From the NCBI GenBank assembly GCA_037954235.1, contig JBBMOA010000007.1:29198957-29262956 (forward strand): a DNA stretch of 64,000 bases. Reading direction: 5' to 3'. Positions 34,304 through 47,700 of this stretch are shown piece after piece. The DNA is from Aulostomus chinensis (taxonomy: Eukaryota; Chordata; Actinopteri; Syngnathiformes; Aulostomidae). The position numbers and the translations under genes were made by a program. The first letter of the stretch is position 1, and each line of letters starts with the position of its first letter. The notes under the pieces are model-generated. The model searched no databases and was not told where the DNA came from. It saw only the letters and a list, made by a program, of their open reading frames with translations.

Positions 34304-34394
34304 ATGCAGCTCCACCGGCTGGCCTGGGCGCTGACAGCCGCGGCGGTCTGCTTCCTCCTGCTCTCTCTCATCCACAACCAGATCCTGAAAGAAG
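34304..34394 (+). CDS. tafa5: tafa5 exon 1 (signal/anchor segment)
   Basis: The ATG at 34304 opens MQLHRLAWALTAAA and then VCFLLLSLIHNQILKE. It ends in phase 1 at donor G|GTACGG. Position-by-position resemblance to the mammalian MQLLKALWAL-type N-terminus (similar hydrophobic core, same ILKEG/FLKEG junction) fixes the start. Most of the exon is one hydrophobic helix. Confidence 0.93.
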
Positions 34395-34554
34395 GTACGG
34401 CTCTGTAGTCTGATCCCGGACCCTCAGACCGGCGGGTCCCGGAGTCCACCACGAGGCGGACTCCGGTGATTGATTGGTATTCCGCACGGGGTTAACGTCT
34501 ACTTGTGTGCGCGCACTCGTACGTGGTTTGCCCACCAGCTGTGCGTGTGCGGGA

Positions 34555-34599
<45 letters not shown>

Positions 34600-34812
34600 T
34601 GCAAAAAGGCGGGAGATGGAGAGCAGACGCAGGTGGAGTAAGGTGAGGTACGGGTTCGGGTTCGGGTTCGGGCTGGACCCGAGGATGTTTCTGGAGTGAC
34701 TTCGAAGAGGATCTCAACCACGACCATGGTGACGTCAGACTGACAAATACTTTACTGTTACCTGCTATGTTATAATTTATATCATCCATATAGATCATAA
34801 GAATACGATGCC

Positions 34813-34855
<43 letters not shown>

Positions 34856-37707
34856 TAGCACTTTTCAAACAGGATACAAATGACATAAAAACAGACAAAT
34901 CACTAGAATAATTAAGTAAAAAACCACAAGGCTGTTTACAAACATTTATTATAATTTTTTAAAGAAAAAGGAACAACAAAGAAAAGAAATTCATAAAAAA
35001 ACAAACAAAAACATCAGAAAAACAATTTACCTGCCAGAGGAGGAACGAATTCAAACCCAATCACTCGATTCTCCACCATCATTTTTCAGTAAAATGTTTC
35101 TGTAGCTTTTTTTGTAACACGAGACTTAGATTTAGAAGCGGAGCTGTAATCAATGTCTTAATCCTTTCATGATTTGTCATCAGTTCATTATTAGCCTAAA
35201 CTTATGGTTTGTTCTGTTTGTGAAGGACAGAAGATGAGGAAGGTTGTCCAGGACTCCAGAAGCTAACGATCTGGTGCGTTAAACCTCAGTCTGCTCAGGC
35301 TGGACTCCTGGTTCATGAACCCCACGCACCAGGAAACCTCTCATGTTCATAGTGAACCCTAAAAACAGTTTTCTGAAATCTTCCCTCTGCCCTGGAGGAG
35401 CCTTGAGGACCTGCTGCTGAAACTCTTACGAACAGAGAACCGGGTCTTTGCAGCAGCTGGTTTAGGAAAAGTTATAAAGCAACTTAGTCGAACTAAAGCA
35501 ACTCAGTCGAACTAAAGCCTGCCTCCTGCTGCTGCAGCCTCTTCACCACACACGAGCCGTCTCACTTCCTGCGGCTGCATCGCTGAGACGCAGGTCCAGC
35601 TCCTCTGCTGCTCTGTTGAGTTTCTTTGCGTGCGTCCAACAATGGCGTCAAACACGGAGCAATTAGTTCTGAGAGTTTGAGCGAAGGACCGTTGAAGGTC
35701 CGTTCATTTCCAAGCGGCTCTGATCTCCTGGTGCTGTTATGATGAAGGTGAGGCTCATGTCGCTGGTTAGCTCTGGTTAGCTCTGGTTAGCTCTGGTTAG
35801 CTCTCTGCCAACAAATATGGATAAATCATGAATCTTGAGCGTCTTCAAACTCGTGAAATTTCCAAATTGTGACTTCAGTCGCTTCGCCAGCGTCGCGTGA
35901 AGCTTAAACCAACCGTTTTAGCCGCTTCTTTTCCCGCTGTAACTCTGTGGGCACGCAGGTCTCTGGCGGCTGCGGTGCATCACATGACATGCAGAGGCAG
36001 GACATCGGACTCAGAGAAGACATTTACATTGGATGGAGGACTAGTGCACGCCCCTGAGTGCAGGGTGAGTCACCAAATGTTTGAACCGTGTTTCCAAGGA
36101 AGAAAATGGATTTCTGTGTAAAAATACTCCTGTAATGATTAGTAAGAGGGTCATCAGCTAAACAGAGACACACTCACTGACTCTGGCGAGGCGGAGCTTC
36201 CATTCATGGACGTCCTGCTGGAGTTTTTGCCCTGGCGAGTGTTTAACTGGACTCAAAGCAAAGTGTTCTAATTAGCATGAAAACACAGGAGTTCCTCCCC
36301 GTAGCGAACAGATCCAGGTCACATTCAGGAGGAAGGGCGTAGGACGGCGAGCGCTCGGCTCCGGCTAACGGGATGTTAAAAACAAAACACCTTCATAGGA
36401 ATACGGTGTGATTTAGAGTGACGGCGACAGAAACGCAGCCACGGGTCGTAACCCAGGCAGCAGATGTGCTCATGACTTAAAACATTATGGATAAATTTCA
36501 CCTTCAAATAGAACAAAGCGACGTTTGAAAGGGTCAGATGAAGATGTTTCAAATACACACAAAGCACTTTAACTAGTCGGACCGCCAGACCCAAATATGT
36601 GCACGCCTGGTTCTCAAGGTTCCACTGGGGGTGGGGTGGGGTGGAACAGCAGTTCAAACTGGGACAATGACAGTCGTCCAGTGGACTGTTACACACCAGC
36701 AGAGCACAAATACTGCATGTACTGCGACTGCTACTACAAGCCTGATCTCTTAGTCCTGGACCCAGGATTTTTTTCTGAGTCTTTTATTTCTGTCTGGAAA
36801 GTCTGTCAGAGAGATGAGACAGGAGAGCAGGAGTCGCCGCGGAGACGCGGGAGCTTTAGAGAAATCACAGAGTCAAACTGAAATCAAACGGATCAGGAAG
36901 TCGATGGAATTCTGTGGCCTCGTCTCGGTCGTCTCTCACACACACAAACACACACACATGCACCAGAGGTCAGCTTTACAAAGGCCTGCATATTTCTTTT
37001 GCTAATTACATTACATTGAACCGAGGCACCCGTGTCCGTGGCTCGAGGAGAGCTGGGCAGGTGACGACCCTCAGTTTATGATGTGTGTGGCAGGAGATTG
37101 AAGTCGGCGGGTGAAGCGCCGGAGCTGATATTGTCATTGATTTTCTATCATGTTGACTCTGAATCCAGGTCCCCACTGGTTGCATCCTCTGGCTTGTGTG
37201 TTTGCTGTGGTGCTGCTGCTGCTGCGCTCGGCGTTTGAGGGCAAAACACGGAGAGCTTGTTGTTACGGCTGACTGACAGGGAGAAAAGGAGAAAGACTGA
37301 AACACCTGTGCAGTGTTTAGCGCCACTGCGGTTGTGTTTCTGCTCTCGCGGGAACTTAAACTGAAGTTTTAGGTTCCATGTTCCGTGGAATGCAACGGAA
37401 CATCAGTGGGACACCAAACACTCCTCCTCAGTGGCGGTGCTTCTTGTTCGTCGGTGTGAAAGCAGATCAACGCTTGTGTTACGTGAGTTACGTGTGAGAG
37501 ACAATGGCGGGGGGTTGCAGGTCACCAGGCTTTTAGGGAGACAGGAGTTACTGCAGTGGAAGAGGGAGTGGCCAGAGCCTGCCTCACCAAACACCTCCGC
37601 CAAGGTGAACTTGGCAAAACCTGCAGCCATTTTGGTCCCCTGGCACATTTATGTTTGGGTTCTAATTAAAGCTACAACAAGAGGCCCCCCGTATGCCCAC
37701 AGAGCTC

Positions 37708-37742
<35 letters not shown>

Positions 37743-38690
37743 TTTGTAAGGAGGGAGGGAGGTGAAACCTGTTCATGTTTGGATCTTTAATGTAGGAGCA
37801 GACTAACATCGCTTCCTGTGTCCACTAGGCGGTGCTAGAGAACACACACTTCCTGTAAGTAATGTAGCGGCACACCAGGTGAAGACCACACAAAGTCGTG
37901 GGATGTCATGTGACTTAAACTCAGCTTGTAGACTCTTCAGGACTCTCATCAAGGGTCTGAACATGTGACTCCAGTGACTACAGTTTACTGTTCTGGTCAG
38001 ATATCAAAGATGGCCGCCTCCTCGCCACGGTAACCTCTCAGTCTTCACAGTGACCGTCACCAAGTTCTAAAAGAGGTTCTGACCGCATCTGAGAGGATCT
38101 GGTCGACCCACTACGACGAAGACTTAAAGGTGTAAAAAACAAACCAAAACATGTCATTTCCTATTTCCACCAGGTGGCGCTGTGACTGCTCTACCCTAGC
38201 ATTTAATTGGTTCTTCTTGGCCCAGGCTCCGCCCCTCCACTCTGTTTGAGGAAGATAAGGCTACTGTGCTTTCAGAAACAGAAAATATACGCCACATTTA
38301 TGGATACTTCTATCTACAGAAATACTTCCTCACATGCAGTACATTCACACAGGCATGCTGAGGTGGACAGTAATGAGAAATACTTCATGAGCATGTCTGT
38401 GGAATCACATCAGATTGACTTCAGCATGGCTGCTTTAACGAGGAGTTATTAATTTACTCTGTTAATGTCAGACAAATGTGAGGTGGACGTCTTCTCACCG
38501 TCTCACTGCCCCCCAGAACGACGCGCTGATCTTCATCCCTGACAAAGAAAAGCAGCATTTCAAAACAAACAAACCCTGAAGTGATGCATCGTGTATCAAC
38601 AAGGTAAATCAGTCACCTTAGCTAATTAGTCAGTGAATCGATCTGTTGAGTGATCGTCGCTGCTGCGGGGATGGAAATGAAAAAAGCCCC

Positions 38691-38747
<57 letters not shown>

Positions 38748-41700
38748 CATGGTAATAATGAGAATACAGAAGTGGGACGGACAGTTGTGTTGTTTTAAAG
38801 CTGCAGAAGAACCAAACGAAAGGACACCAAGAATCTTAGGTGTTCAAATTAGCACCAACAGACTGAGAGGAGCCCGTTGTGAATCATCCTTGTTCACTAA
38901 AGACGACGATCTGTTCCTCGCAGATGATTTACTCACCTCAGCCTCTCCCCTGCATCGCATCTCAACTCTCATGAATATAAAAGGACTATTAAGTCTGAAG
39001 CAAACAAGCCTTTCTTCTGAAGGCCGTGAGTCCAGTTTTTGATAGAAATAAAGAAGCTTGGGTCATAAATGCAGTGTAGAACAGGACAGAACAGAGCCAG
39101 AATTACAGAACTTGTGTTCTACACTCGAGGCCTTCGTCAAGGCATCCTCAGGTTTGGGTCGTGTCCAGTGAAAGGAAGCCTGATCAGCCGGGTTCGGTCC
39201 GTTGTGTCTGGACTGATGGCGGCTGCGTTTTGGGCGCGTCCTCTTCGACCTCACCTGCATCTCGGCGTGTGATAATTTAAATGGATCCGACAAGTTTAAG
39301 AACATTTTCTGCTGAGGCAACGACTTCTGGCTCATCTTTCTAAAAATATCTCAGAAGCTCTCCTTCCTTGGAGAGTTCCTCGTTGTATGACGACAGTTCT
39401 CAGATTAAAACACCCTTTAAACCCGCTCTTACACATTTTTGTGGCTATGAAATATAAATGGAAACATGAATATATTATGAACGTGGTGCGTTTTTTTCTT
39501 TGTGTCTTCCAACTTTCATTTTAATCATGAAAACTATTCATACTGTCGTTTTTAGTATTTGATATTGTTGGAAAAATACAGCAGAGGATGGCACAAAGGC
39601 TTTGAGCTGAATCAAGACAGCAAGGAGACAGATGTCCTCCTAAGACCACCCGTGGGTGCACAGACGGGTGCAGGTGTGTTTGGTAGTTAAATAAAAGAGT
39701 AAAGGCATAACCCCCCCCCCCCCCTCGCAAAGCTTTGTGTCAGCATCCTCTGGTTCCCTCCTCATTATTTGATGAGACCCTGTGACCTCACACTTCTCCT
39801 CTATGGTCATAAATGTAACTTACAAAGGAAACAGGACACCTGTCTTTATTGCTCATCCTCTTGTTTGTGGCCGCAGCCTCACCACAAACTGTTCATTGTC
39901 AAGTTTTGTCCTTGACGCACCAACAGCGCTTCAGCGTCAGCGTCAACATGCTGGAATTATGGTAACTGCTGAATGTCCTCCGTAGTCCTGAGGCATCGCT
40001 GCAGGAAGAGAATCGAGGGAAAAGCACTCGTGATCCACTGGGCTCGTAGCTCCAAGAGGATGAGGATGAAATCCGTCAGTGCTTCGCTCCTTTGCGGCGC
40101 CAACGATCCTGTGACGGTTCTGCAGGGGTTGGTTTGAGCGCGGCTCATGACCAGAGGAGTTCCATTGTTCCTCAGCAGCGTTAATAACATCAATGGTTTT
40201 AAAGTGTTATTAAGAGAAAAGGACAGTTTGGGGTCCCAGCATCGCGTCAGAGGAATTTGTTCATTTCTGAATCAAATCGATTCACTTCCCCCCCATAATC
40301 CTCAGAGATTTACGGTTATATTCCTTATTACTCGCTTCATACTTCAGTTTCATACTCCAGTGGCTTCAGTTCTAGCAGGAAGACTTGAGAGGCCCTGTTA
40401 GATAAAAGCTTGATTCCGGACCAGGAAAGACGGTGCTGGATCACATCAGGACTGAGCTGAGCCGTCTTTGGTGCAGGATCCTGCCGTTATTTCATGCCGA
40501 TAGGCAGCAGAATCATAAGGTTCTTGCTAATTTGCTGGCTATGGAGAACTAGCATTGCTAGCATTTACATGACCATTGTTTGGTTCCCTACAGGTTCCAA
40601 TAATGTCACTCCAGAGGAGGCTGAGGAGCTCAGCGCTGCTGCTGCTGGTTCCTGTTTCTAGTTCTGATGTGGTTTTATTGATCCAGCCTGAACCGCGTGG
40701 TCGTGTTGCTCTGCTTCACCACGTGTCTGCACACGAGCGACAGTCAGCTCACTCTCTTAACTCACCTCCTACTTTCAATCTGTCAAAACTAGATTGCCTT
40801 TCAAAAGGTCGGTGAATCCAAATCTGAAGATGCTGATACAATTAGTTGTTGCTGATGTTGTTGTTGTTCGGGACGCATTTGGGCTGAGTGTTAGAGCTCC
40901 TCACAGCATGTGATGCACAACACAAGCAGTGAAAGACCCTCTGCTCTTTACCTGCCTGGAGCAGCAGCAGATGATCTGAGCCTGTGCAGGAAGTCATAAA
41001 CCCTGAAAACCGACAGCTGTTTGCTGGAACTCAACAGTCAGGAGGCCGAACGGTTCCTGTCATACTGCAGCAGCTCTTATTGTGAAAAGCTTCATCAGAC
41101 GAGGACTGATTTAATCTGTCAGGGGTTGGATTGAGAGTTTGTAAACCAACATTTTTGGAAAGTTTTGTCTCTGTTAGCTTCAGGCTAAATATACTGTATG
41201 TGCTACAATAAACAAAGAGACAGCAGGAGGGACGAAAGGTTTTGTGAGCTATTTGTGAGCACTTGAACACCCTTTTTAGCTGAAACATCACTTTAAAGTG
41301 ATCTTCCCCCTGATTTACACAAACTGAGCACAAGTTAGGCTCTTGAGCTGCTCTCTTTAGTCTCCGACGTTCAGCCCCTCTGGTTTCTCTCAGTTTTACC
41401 TCTGCAGAGACTTCTCTTGTCTCGGGGGCGAGGACATGTTTGCTCGTGCACCCGGGAGTGTGAAGTGAGTTGAAATGGAGAAAGAAACCGGCGGCTCGCT
41501 CGGAGCTGCTGGCAGTTGAATCACTCGGTGACGTTCCTCCTCCAGATGAATTTATTCAAATCCAATTACACCCTCTGCAGCTTTTTGCTTCGCTAATTTC
41601 TGTTTGTGTTTTTCCCTCTCAGCGGCTGGTTTTTCTCTTTAATTCAGACACATTGTGTTGATAATTCCCATGAATATATGCTTGACATAATGGAGCATTG

Positions 41701-44700
41701 AGAATTAATGGAATCTGAGGGCTCTTTAGGTAAGCTTTCTACACCGCAGGCACAGTCGCGTGTCTGCTGCATAATAGGATCGCTTCCAGGATCCAAATGA
41801 GCTCCATCAGAAGGCTGAGAAAAGAGAGGGTAAACAAGGAGTGGGAGCGAATTACATTCACTCTGCACTTGTGTTCGTCAAATCATTTCACACTGAGATG
41901 ATCAGTGGGGTGACAGCACCCCCCCCCCCCCCCCCCGATTCCTTGGGCTCTTGTTTGGCGTCTCAACTGGAATTTTCCAGCAGCTCGTAGAGGTTACGTC
42001 CTCAGCTGTGCAGGTTGGGTTGTTTCAGCAAGTGTCCTGAATGAAATCCAGCAGGATGTGCTCCAAGACGGCAACGATCATCATCTTAATTATGTCATCA
42101 AAGTTGTGATGGGTGGAAATATTGCAATGTTAACTGACTGATACATTACTAGGATGTACCTGCTGCCATGCCAGTGGCATCAACAGTCACCTCGACCTCC
42201 TGAAACCTGCTGCTCCGTAGTCAGAACAAGCAGCAGTCTGATATTTCTGCCTGTGACATCGGAGTTCCCAGTGTGCACGTGACCCTGAAGGCATCATTAA
42301 TCGTGCTCATCCATGGAAGTGTCAGTGAGACGTCAGCTCATCTTAGGCTGGCGGTCGTATGCTGCCGGCTTGCTGGCCCCTTGGTCAGTGTTCTGTCTCT
42401 GAGTGTCATTATGGCTCTGCTGCTCCAGGGTGCAGCGGCTCCGAGTCATGAGATGCTGTTTACAGTCACGTCACATTCCAAGCTGCCCCGATTGTGGCTT
42501 GATAGGCATGATAATTGATCTCCTATTGAATTGTTGCTCATTCTTATCAGCTGCTGTCTGGAGTGGTAGACTGTAGCTGACCCCCCCCCCCCCCCCCGGC
42601 TGAGCAGCTTGAGAGAAGATTCGAATAAGCAATCAAACTCCGCTACCCACGACTTTTTACTGCCTCAGCCGGGCTCCGGTAACAGCTCCCATTGGTCAAC
42701 AGCCTCACGTGACGTGAACGCAGCAGTGACAGGGCCATTTTCAGTGCCAAAAATTGGATTGCATCTCACAAAGGAAGTTCAATATCATGATGGATTATTG
42801 TGCAAAGACTCCTAAAATCAGTGAAGTACCAGGCTGGATTATAAATCCTCAGAGGGGAAGGTGTTCACGGTGCCGCAGCGGCAGCTTCCTGTGGCCTTTC
42901 ACTGCCATCAATCACGTAGGGCAAAATAAACCCAGAATGAATAACAAGGGGGTTAATTTCAGGTGCTAACGTGTTACTGGACACTGTAACTGTAAAAAGT
43001 AACAGAAATGTAATGAGAAGTTTACGTTCCTCGGTAAACGCTACGTTTGTAACGTGTTACCCAGAGTCGCTGGTATTTACGGACAGTTAATGCATCGTGT
43101 TCATCCTCTTCTCATGGAAGACGCTGTCGGACATTTTGTCCCGGTGTTGTAAACTCTCAGCTGATTAAACCTCAGAAGACGTCCAGCAGTTCAAAGTTTT
43201 AACACACGACTCCAGACCTGCGCTGGGTTTCAGGGTTTTTGCTTCTCTGAGCGTATCATTAAGTTCATGCTCTGTTTCCTCGGTGATATTCCCAGCTTCT
43301 CCCAGCATCCTCTGCTCAGACTGACGGCGGTGAGGAACAATAATGTTTTCCTGCCAATGTTCCGCAGCAGCCGGGGTATTAAAGACGGCTGGAGATGAGC
43401 TGCAGCTAATGAGCAAACAGATCCTCGCCACTGCTCTGCTGCTGTCTGCTGTTACCATGGGATACCTGTTAGAGAGCGGCGCATCTCAGATCATCTACAT
43501 GCAGAGTGAATTCCAATTACTGCAGAAACCTCTCGGGCTTCGCTGCAGCAGGTCTGGGCTCCGCAGCACAGAGGGTTCAGGATCATTGACAGAAAAAGTT
43601 CAGCTGAAGAGTGAGCAGGCCGCAGTCGTGCGCTCACAAATCTGTCCAGAGCGCTGAACAGTGTAGAGAGTCTGTGGTTGCCTGACGCTGGAAGGAGCGC
43701 TTGACGTCACAGGAGACCCAGGTATCCACAACGCCATCATCACACCGCTGTAGGACGATAACGGGATGTTTTAAAGATCTGTGCTGGTTCCTGGCGTTGA
43801 CCAGGGGTCACAAGACTGAGGCTGAGAGCAGGAGGGCAGGCACAGTGGAGGGTGAAGTGCAGCGCATACCTGAAAGTACTTCACTCATTCTCCTTTTATT
43901 CTGATCAAATACTCCTACTTTGTGTGCCTCCAGCCTCTGACCTTTGACCCTGATGACAGATAAGGCTTCGCTCAGGAGAGAAGAAGGTTAAAGCGCCCTC
44001 TCTCTGTCTCTCTCTCTCTCGCGCTCTCGCTTTCCACAGGAGAGTGAAGAGCTGATTGCTCAGAGGTGCGTGGATTCGAAGTGGGAGGAGGAGGAGGAGG
44101 TGGTGACCTTCATCATGGCGACGAGATACTTTATTAGCTTCCGCGCTGCCTCCAGGCTAACAGAACTGAGAGGTCCATTTAGACAGAAAGCAGCAGTGGT
44201 GTTAATACAAGCTGTCAGGCGTAATTATGAGCTTCATTACCTCCGCCAACGAGGTTATGATGTCACCTGCGTCTGCTGGTCTCTCTGCCTGCCTGCAGGA
44301 TGACGCCAGCACTTAGTGGAGGTGGTGGTGGTGGTGGGGTCCTCATGGAAATACTAGGGGTGCAAAACCAAATGGTTAACAAACCTCTTGTTGAAAGCAA
44401 TGATGGCTGAAAACAGCAACACAGTTCCAGTTGGAATCATGGCCGCCATGTTTTCAGGAATGCTCCTCTCGTCGTTGGTAGATGGCCGCTCCTCTGTCGG
44501 GCTGATGGAGGCGCAGCACCTGCTCCCGGGCAACAGTTTGGCTGGTTGATTACTCGCCCTGCTAGAGCGGCGTCAGCGTTGTGCTAGTGTTGGTACTTCA
44601 CATTAAGAGCCCAACAAGCGGACGGCGTGGCGGCTCACAGAGTGAAGCTGCCACAGGACACACGGCGTTACCGGGATTAGCAGAGTCAGCAGTGGTTCAG

Positions 44701-47700
44701 CACAAATACACCTGCAAAAGCACCTCTGTCGCAGGAGCAGCAAGAGTGAGCGATGCACCAACACCTCCACCTTCTCCACAAGCTGTCCCCCTGCCTCCTG
44801 ATGTCGGGAGGAGGAAATCATTCAGTGTTCAGGTTACTTTTTACAGATTTCTTTAGTACATTTTGCCGTTGTAAAGAGATGAAATATGTAGACACAACTG
44901 TTTTGTTGCTGTCCCGCAGGTGAAATATCTGCCTCTCTCCCACTGGAGCCTGCTTGTTATTTGGGGCTGAGCAGGTCGCGTACGGCGGCTCCTCAGAGCT
45001 TCAGTAGCTGATAATTCTGCAGCCTTTCTAAAAATATATGTTGATTATAGCTGCCACTACATCAGTAATTTACTGAGAACTGAATCACCATCAGTGCAAA
45101 TGGTTTCGTGGCACGGTTGTAAAACAGGACAATAACGTGATTTTGATGAAATAACACCATTTTTGTCTGCTTTTGTCAAGAGTTGTTGCTTGGTAGCGTT
45201 ACTCGGTGCAGCTTGTAGCTGTGAGAGGTTCCCTAAAGGAAGCGCTTGTGACCTGCCTGCTGCTTGGGAGGTTCATAACTCACCTGAATGACGAGGACCT
45301 GTCATTGCTAATGCTCCTGAACGATAACTCACCTGGGCAGGTGAGGTTCCACACAGACCCTTTTGACAGTGAACGTTACTCACACTCAGGGAACTTACTC
45401 CGTTCCTGAGAATCTTTCACTCTGGAAGTCAGAACTTCAAACAGCTGACAGATGAATGGAAAACCTCTGAAGGACGGAGGAGCTTTGAAACTGTAAAATA
45501 ATGATTTGTACTCTCAGGGAAAGCTGACAGGTTTCCCTCTGACTGGTTCTACTACCGTTAGGTGGCAAAGTACACACATTCATTACCTAGGAAGAAGTAC
45601 AGGCGTGTAGAACAGAGAAGTACTGGTTTGTTTACTTGACTCGATGCTTAAGTTGAAGAGAGAGCATGTTTTCTGCCTCCTTAAACAAATCTGTTCCTCA
45701 TACTGTGGTGCATCAAAATTTAATGGAAGAAGAATGAAACAAGTACAGATATTTTTGTTTCAATGTGGAGGGCAAGTGTTCAGACAAAAGTAAAGTAAAA
45801 TTGAAGTGCAGTGAGTACAAATGCAGTAATAAGTATTTGTACTGCACTCTTGTCAAACTTTTTTAAGGAAAATGTTGTGTCTGGAGTTAAAGGGGAAGGT
45901 GGGGGAGTCCAGTGCTGAGGTCGACTAACAACCTGGCAGGAATCCGCCAGGGTCCAGGCTGTGAGCTCCTTTGGCCCATTTACACGTCACTCATTCACAT
46001 TTCCTCTCAAACAGTTGCCTGCTCTTGAAAGCATCGAGCGCTCCTGTGATCGTGTCGAGTGAAAGTGACGTGATGGGTTTTTGTTCACCAGAAGAATCCC
46101 ACTGATGCCTCACTTGGGTCACATGACCTTTACCTGTCTCACCTTAGCAGGGTCGGGGAATCTCCGCCCCACTAATGTAGCCGAGTCTGACATACAGAGA
46201 CAGACACGTGACAGAACCTTGACGATGGTCGGTGCCCCTGAAAGGACGCGGTGTTGTTCTCCCCCTCCAGACCCCCATGACCTCCAGCTTGCGGTCGAGC
46301 TCTGCTCTCAGTGCAGGCGACCCTCTCTGGAGAGTCCATGGCTCTATTGATTAGGGCTCATCAGCATGCGGCGGGGGTGTCTGCTGTCACCATGGTCACC
46401 AGATTAGATCCTCAGGCTGACCTGCGTCATTTTATAAGAATTCCCAGAAACGTCATGTTTGTCTGCCACGTTCAAACCAGGAATTAACGACATCGCAGAT
46501 GGAATTAGCTGAGACCTCCAGGTGGATCTGAATCATCAACTCCTCTAAGATGAACAGGATGAGACAGAAGACCACATTCTTCAGTTGGGCGTGATCATTG
46601 GTGATGAGTGATGGCTCCTTCAAGAAGTTCCTCCCAGAAGGGTTTCCAGGGGTTCTTGGGGAAGTTAGAGGTGCATGCAGTGGTCGAAGACGCCTGACAA
46701 ATGTTCCAGAAGTTCCTGAGAGGGTTTTAGAGTCGCAAAGTCAGTATTTGAGATCCCAAAAGATTTAAAATCTTCCTGAAGACATTTCAGGGCCTTAAAA
46801 TGATCCAGATGGCTTGGAGTAGTTTGATAGAAACAATCGTCCTTGCTCAAAGATTAATTCCATTTTTCTGGTAGGCATGAAAAGTCTGGAAAAGGTTCCA
46901 GGTGTCAGAGATTAGGTTCCAGAGCCTTTTTTTTCCAAGGAGATTTCAGGGGTTCTTGAAGAGAGTTTAGAACATTTAAACGGGCCCCCGTTTCCATCAG
47001 GAGGGCCGGAGGGTTTTTAGAAGTCATTTTAAAAACCTTCAGGGATCTTTGGGGGAGATCCAGAGGATGACTTTGAGAACTTCTAAGTTTTTTTTTTTTG
47101 GTTTCTATGGTTTAGCTGTAGTTCAGTAAGCCTTCAAGGACCAGTGTGAAGGATCGAGTGACACCACCTGAGGCGGACTCAGCGACCTTGAAAACCCTCG
47201 GTAGCCTGCAGGAATAATTTTGATCCTGCATTTCAATTTTGTTTTGCGTCACTCAGTCTGACTTCCTGTTGTGTGTTCCTCAGGTCAGCTGGTGGCAGGA
47301 ACCTGTGAGATCGTCACTCTGGACCGTGACAGCAGCCAGCCGAGAAGAACCATCGCCCGACAGACAGCCCGCTGTGCCTGCAAGAAGGGACAGATCGCCG
47401 GGACCACACGAGCCAGACCGGCCTGCGTCGACGGTAAGATTCTGATTGGGGGGCACGCGCAGGTGTCGACCAAATTCCAACTACTTAAGGACATCTGGAG
47501 CATTCCTACTCTCACTGGTGGTCATGAAATACACTGTAGGTCATGACCCAAAGCAGGAGTAAAGAAGGAATGCTGACGGATTTGCTCGGGACCGGAGCTC
47601 GTCTGTCCCTCAGGTGAGAAGTTCAGTCAACTGTAAGGGACTTGAAGTAAGTTTGTGTCAGAAGAAGCTGTCTGTTTGGTGGAAAGTGGTAGATTGAACA

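Larger units (their letters stand above)
34395..47283 (+). other. tafa5: tafa5 intron 1 (12.9 kb)
   Basis: The intron holds ATG/GAT trinucleotide (34554-34598), CA (34814-34852), GT (37709-37741 and 38692-38745), CTCTGGTTAG x4 (about 35763-35803) and poly-C runs near 39711-39724, 41918-41937 and 42580-42597. It also has a block of degenerate repeats at 46595-47065. I looked for the alternative first exon that encodes the longer mammalian N-terminus and found no candidate. The rest is unique sequence with no supported gene. Confidence 0.6.

Noticed and set aside
42273..42518. Hydrophobic plus-strand ORF as alternative tafa5 first exon
   Set aside because: It does not resemble the known alternative N-terminus and has no phase-1 donor at the right place.
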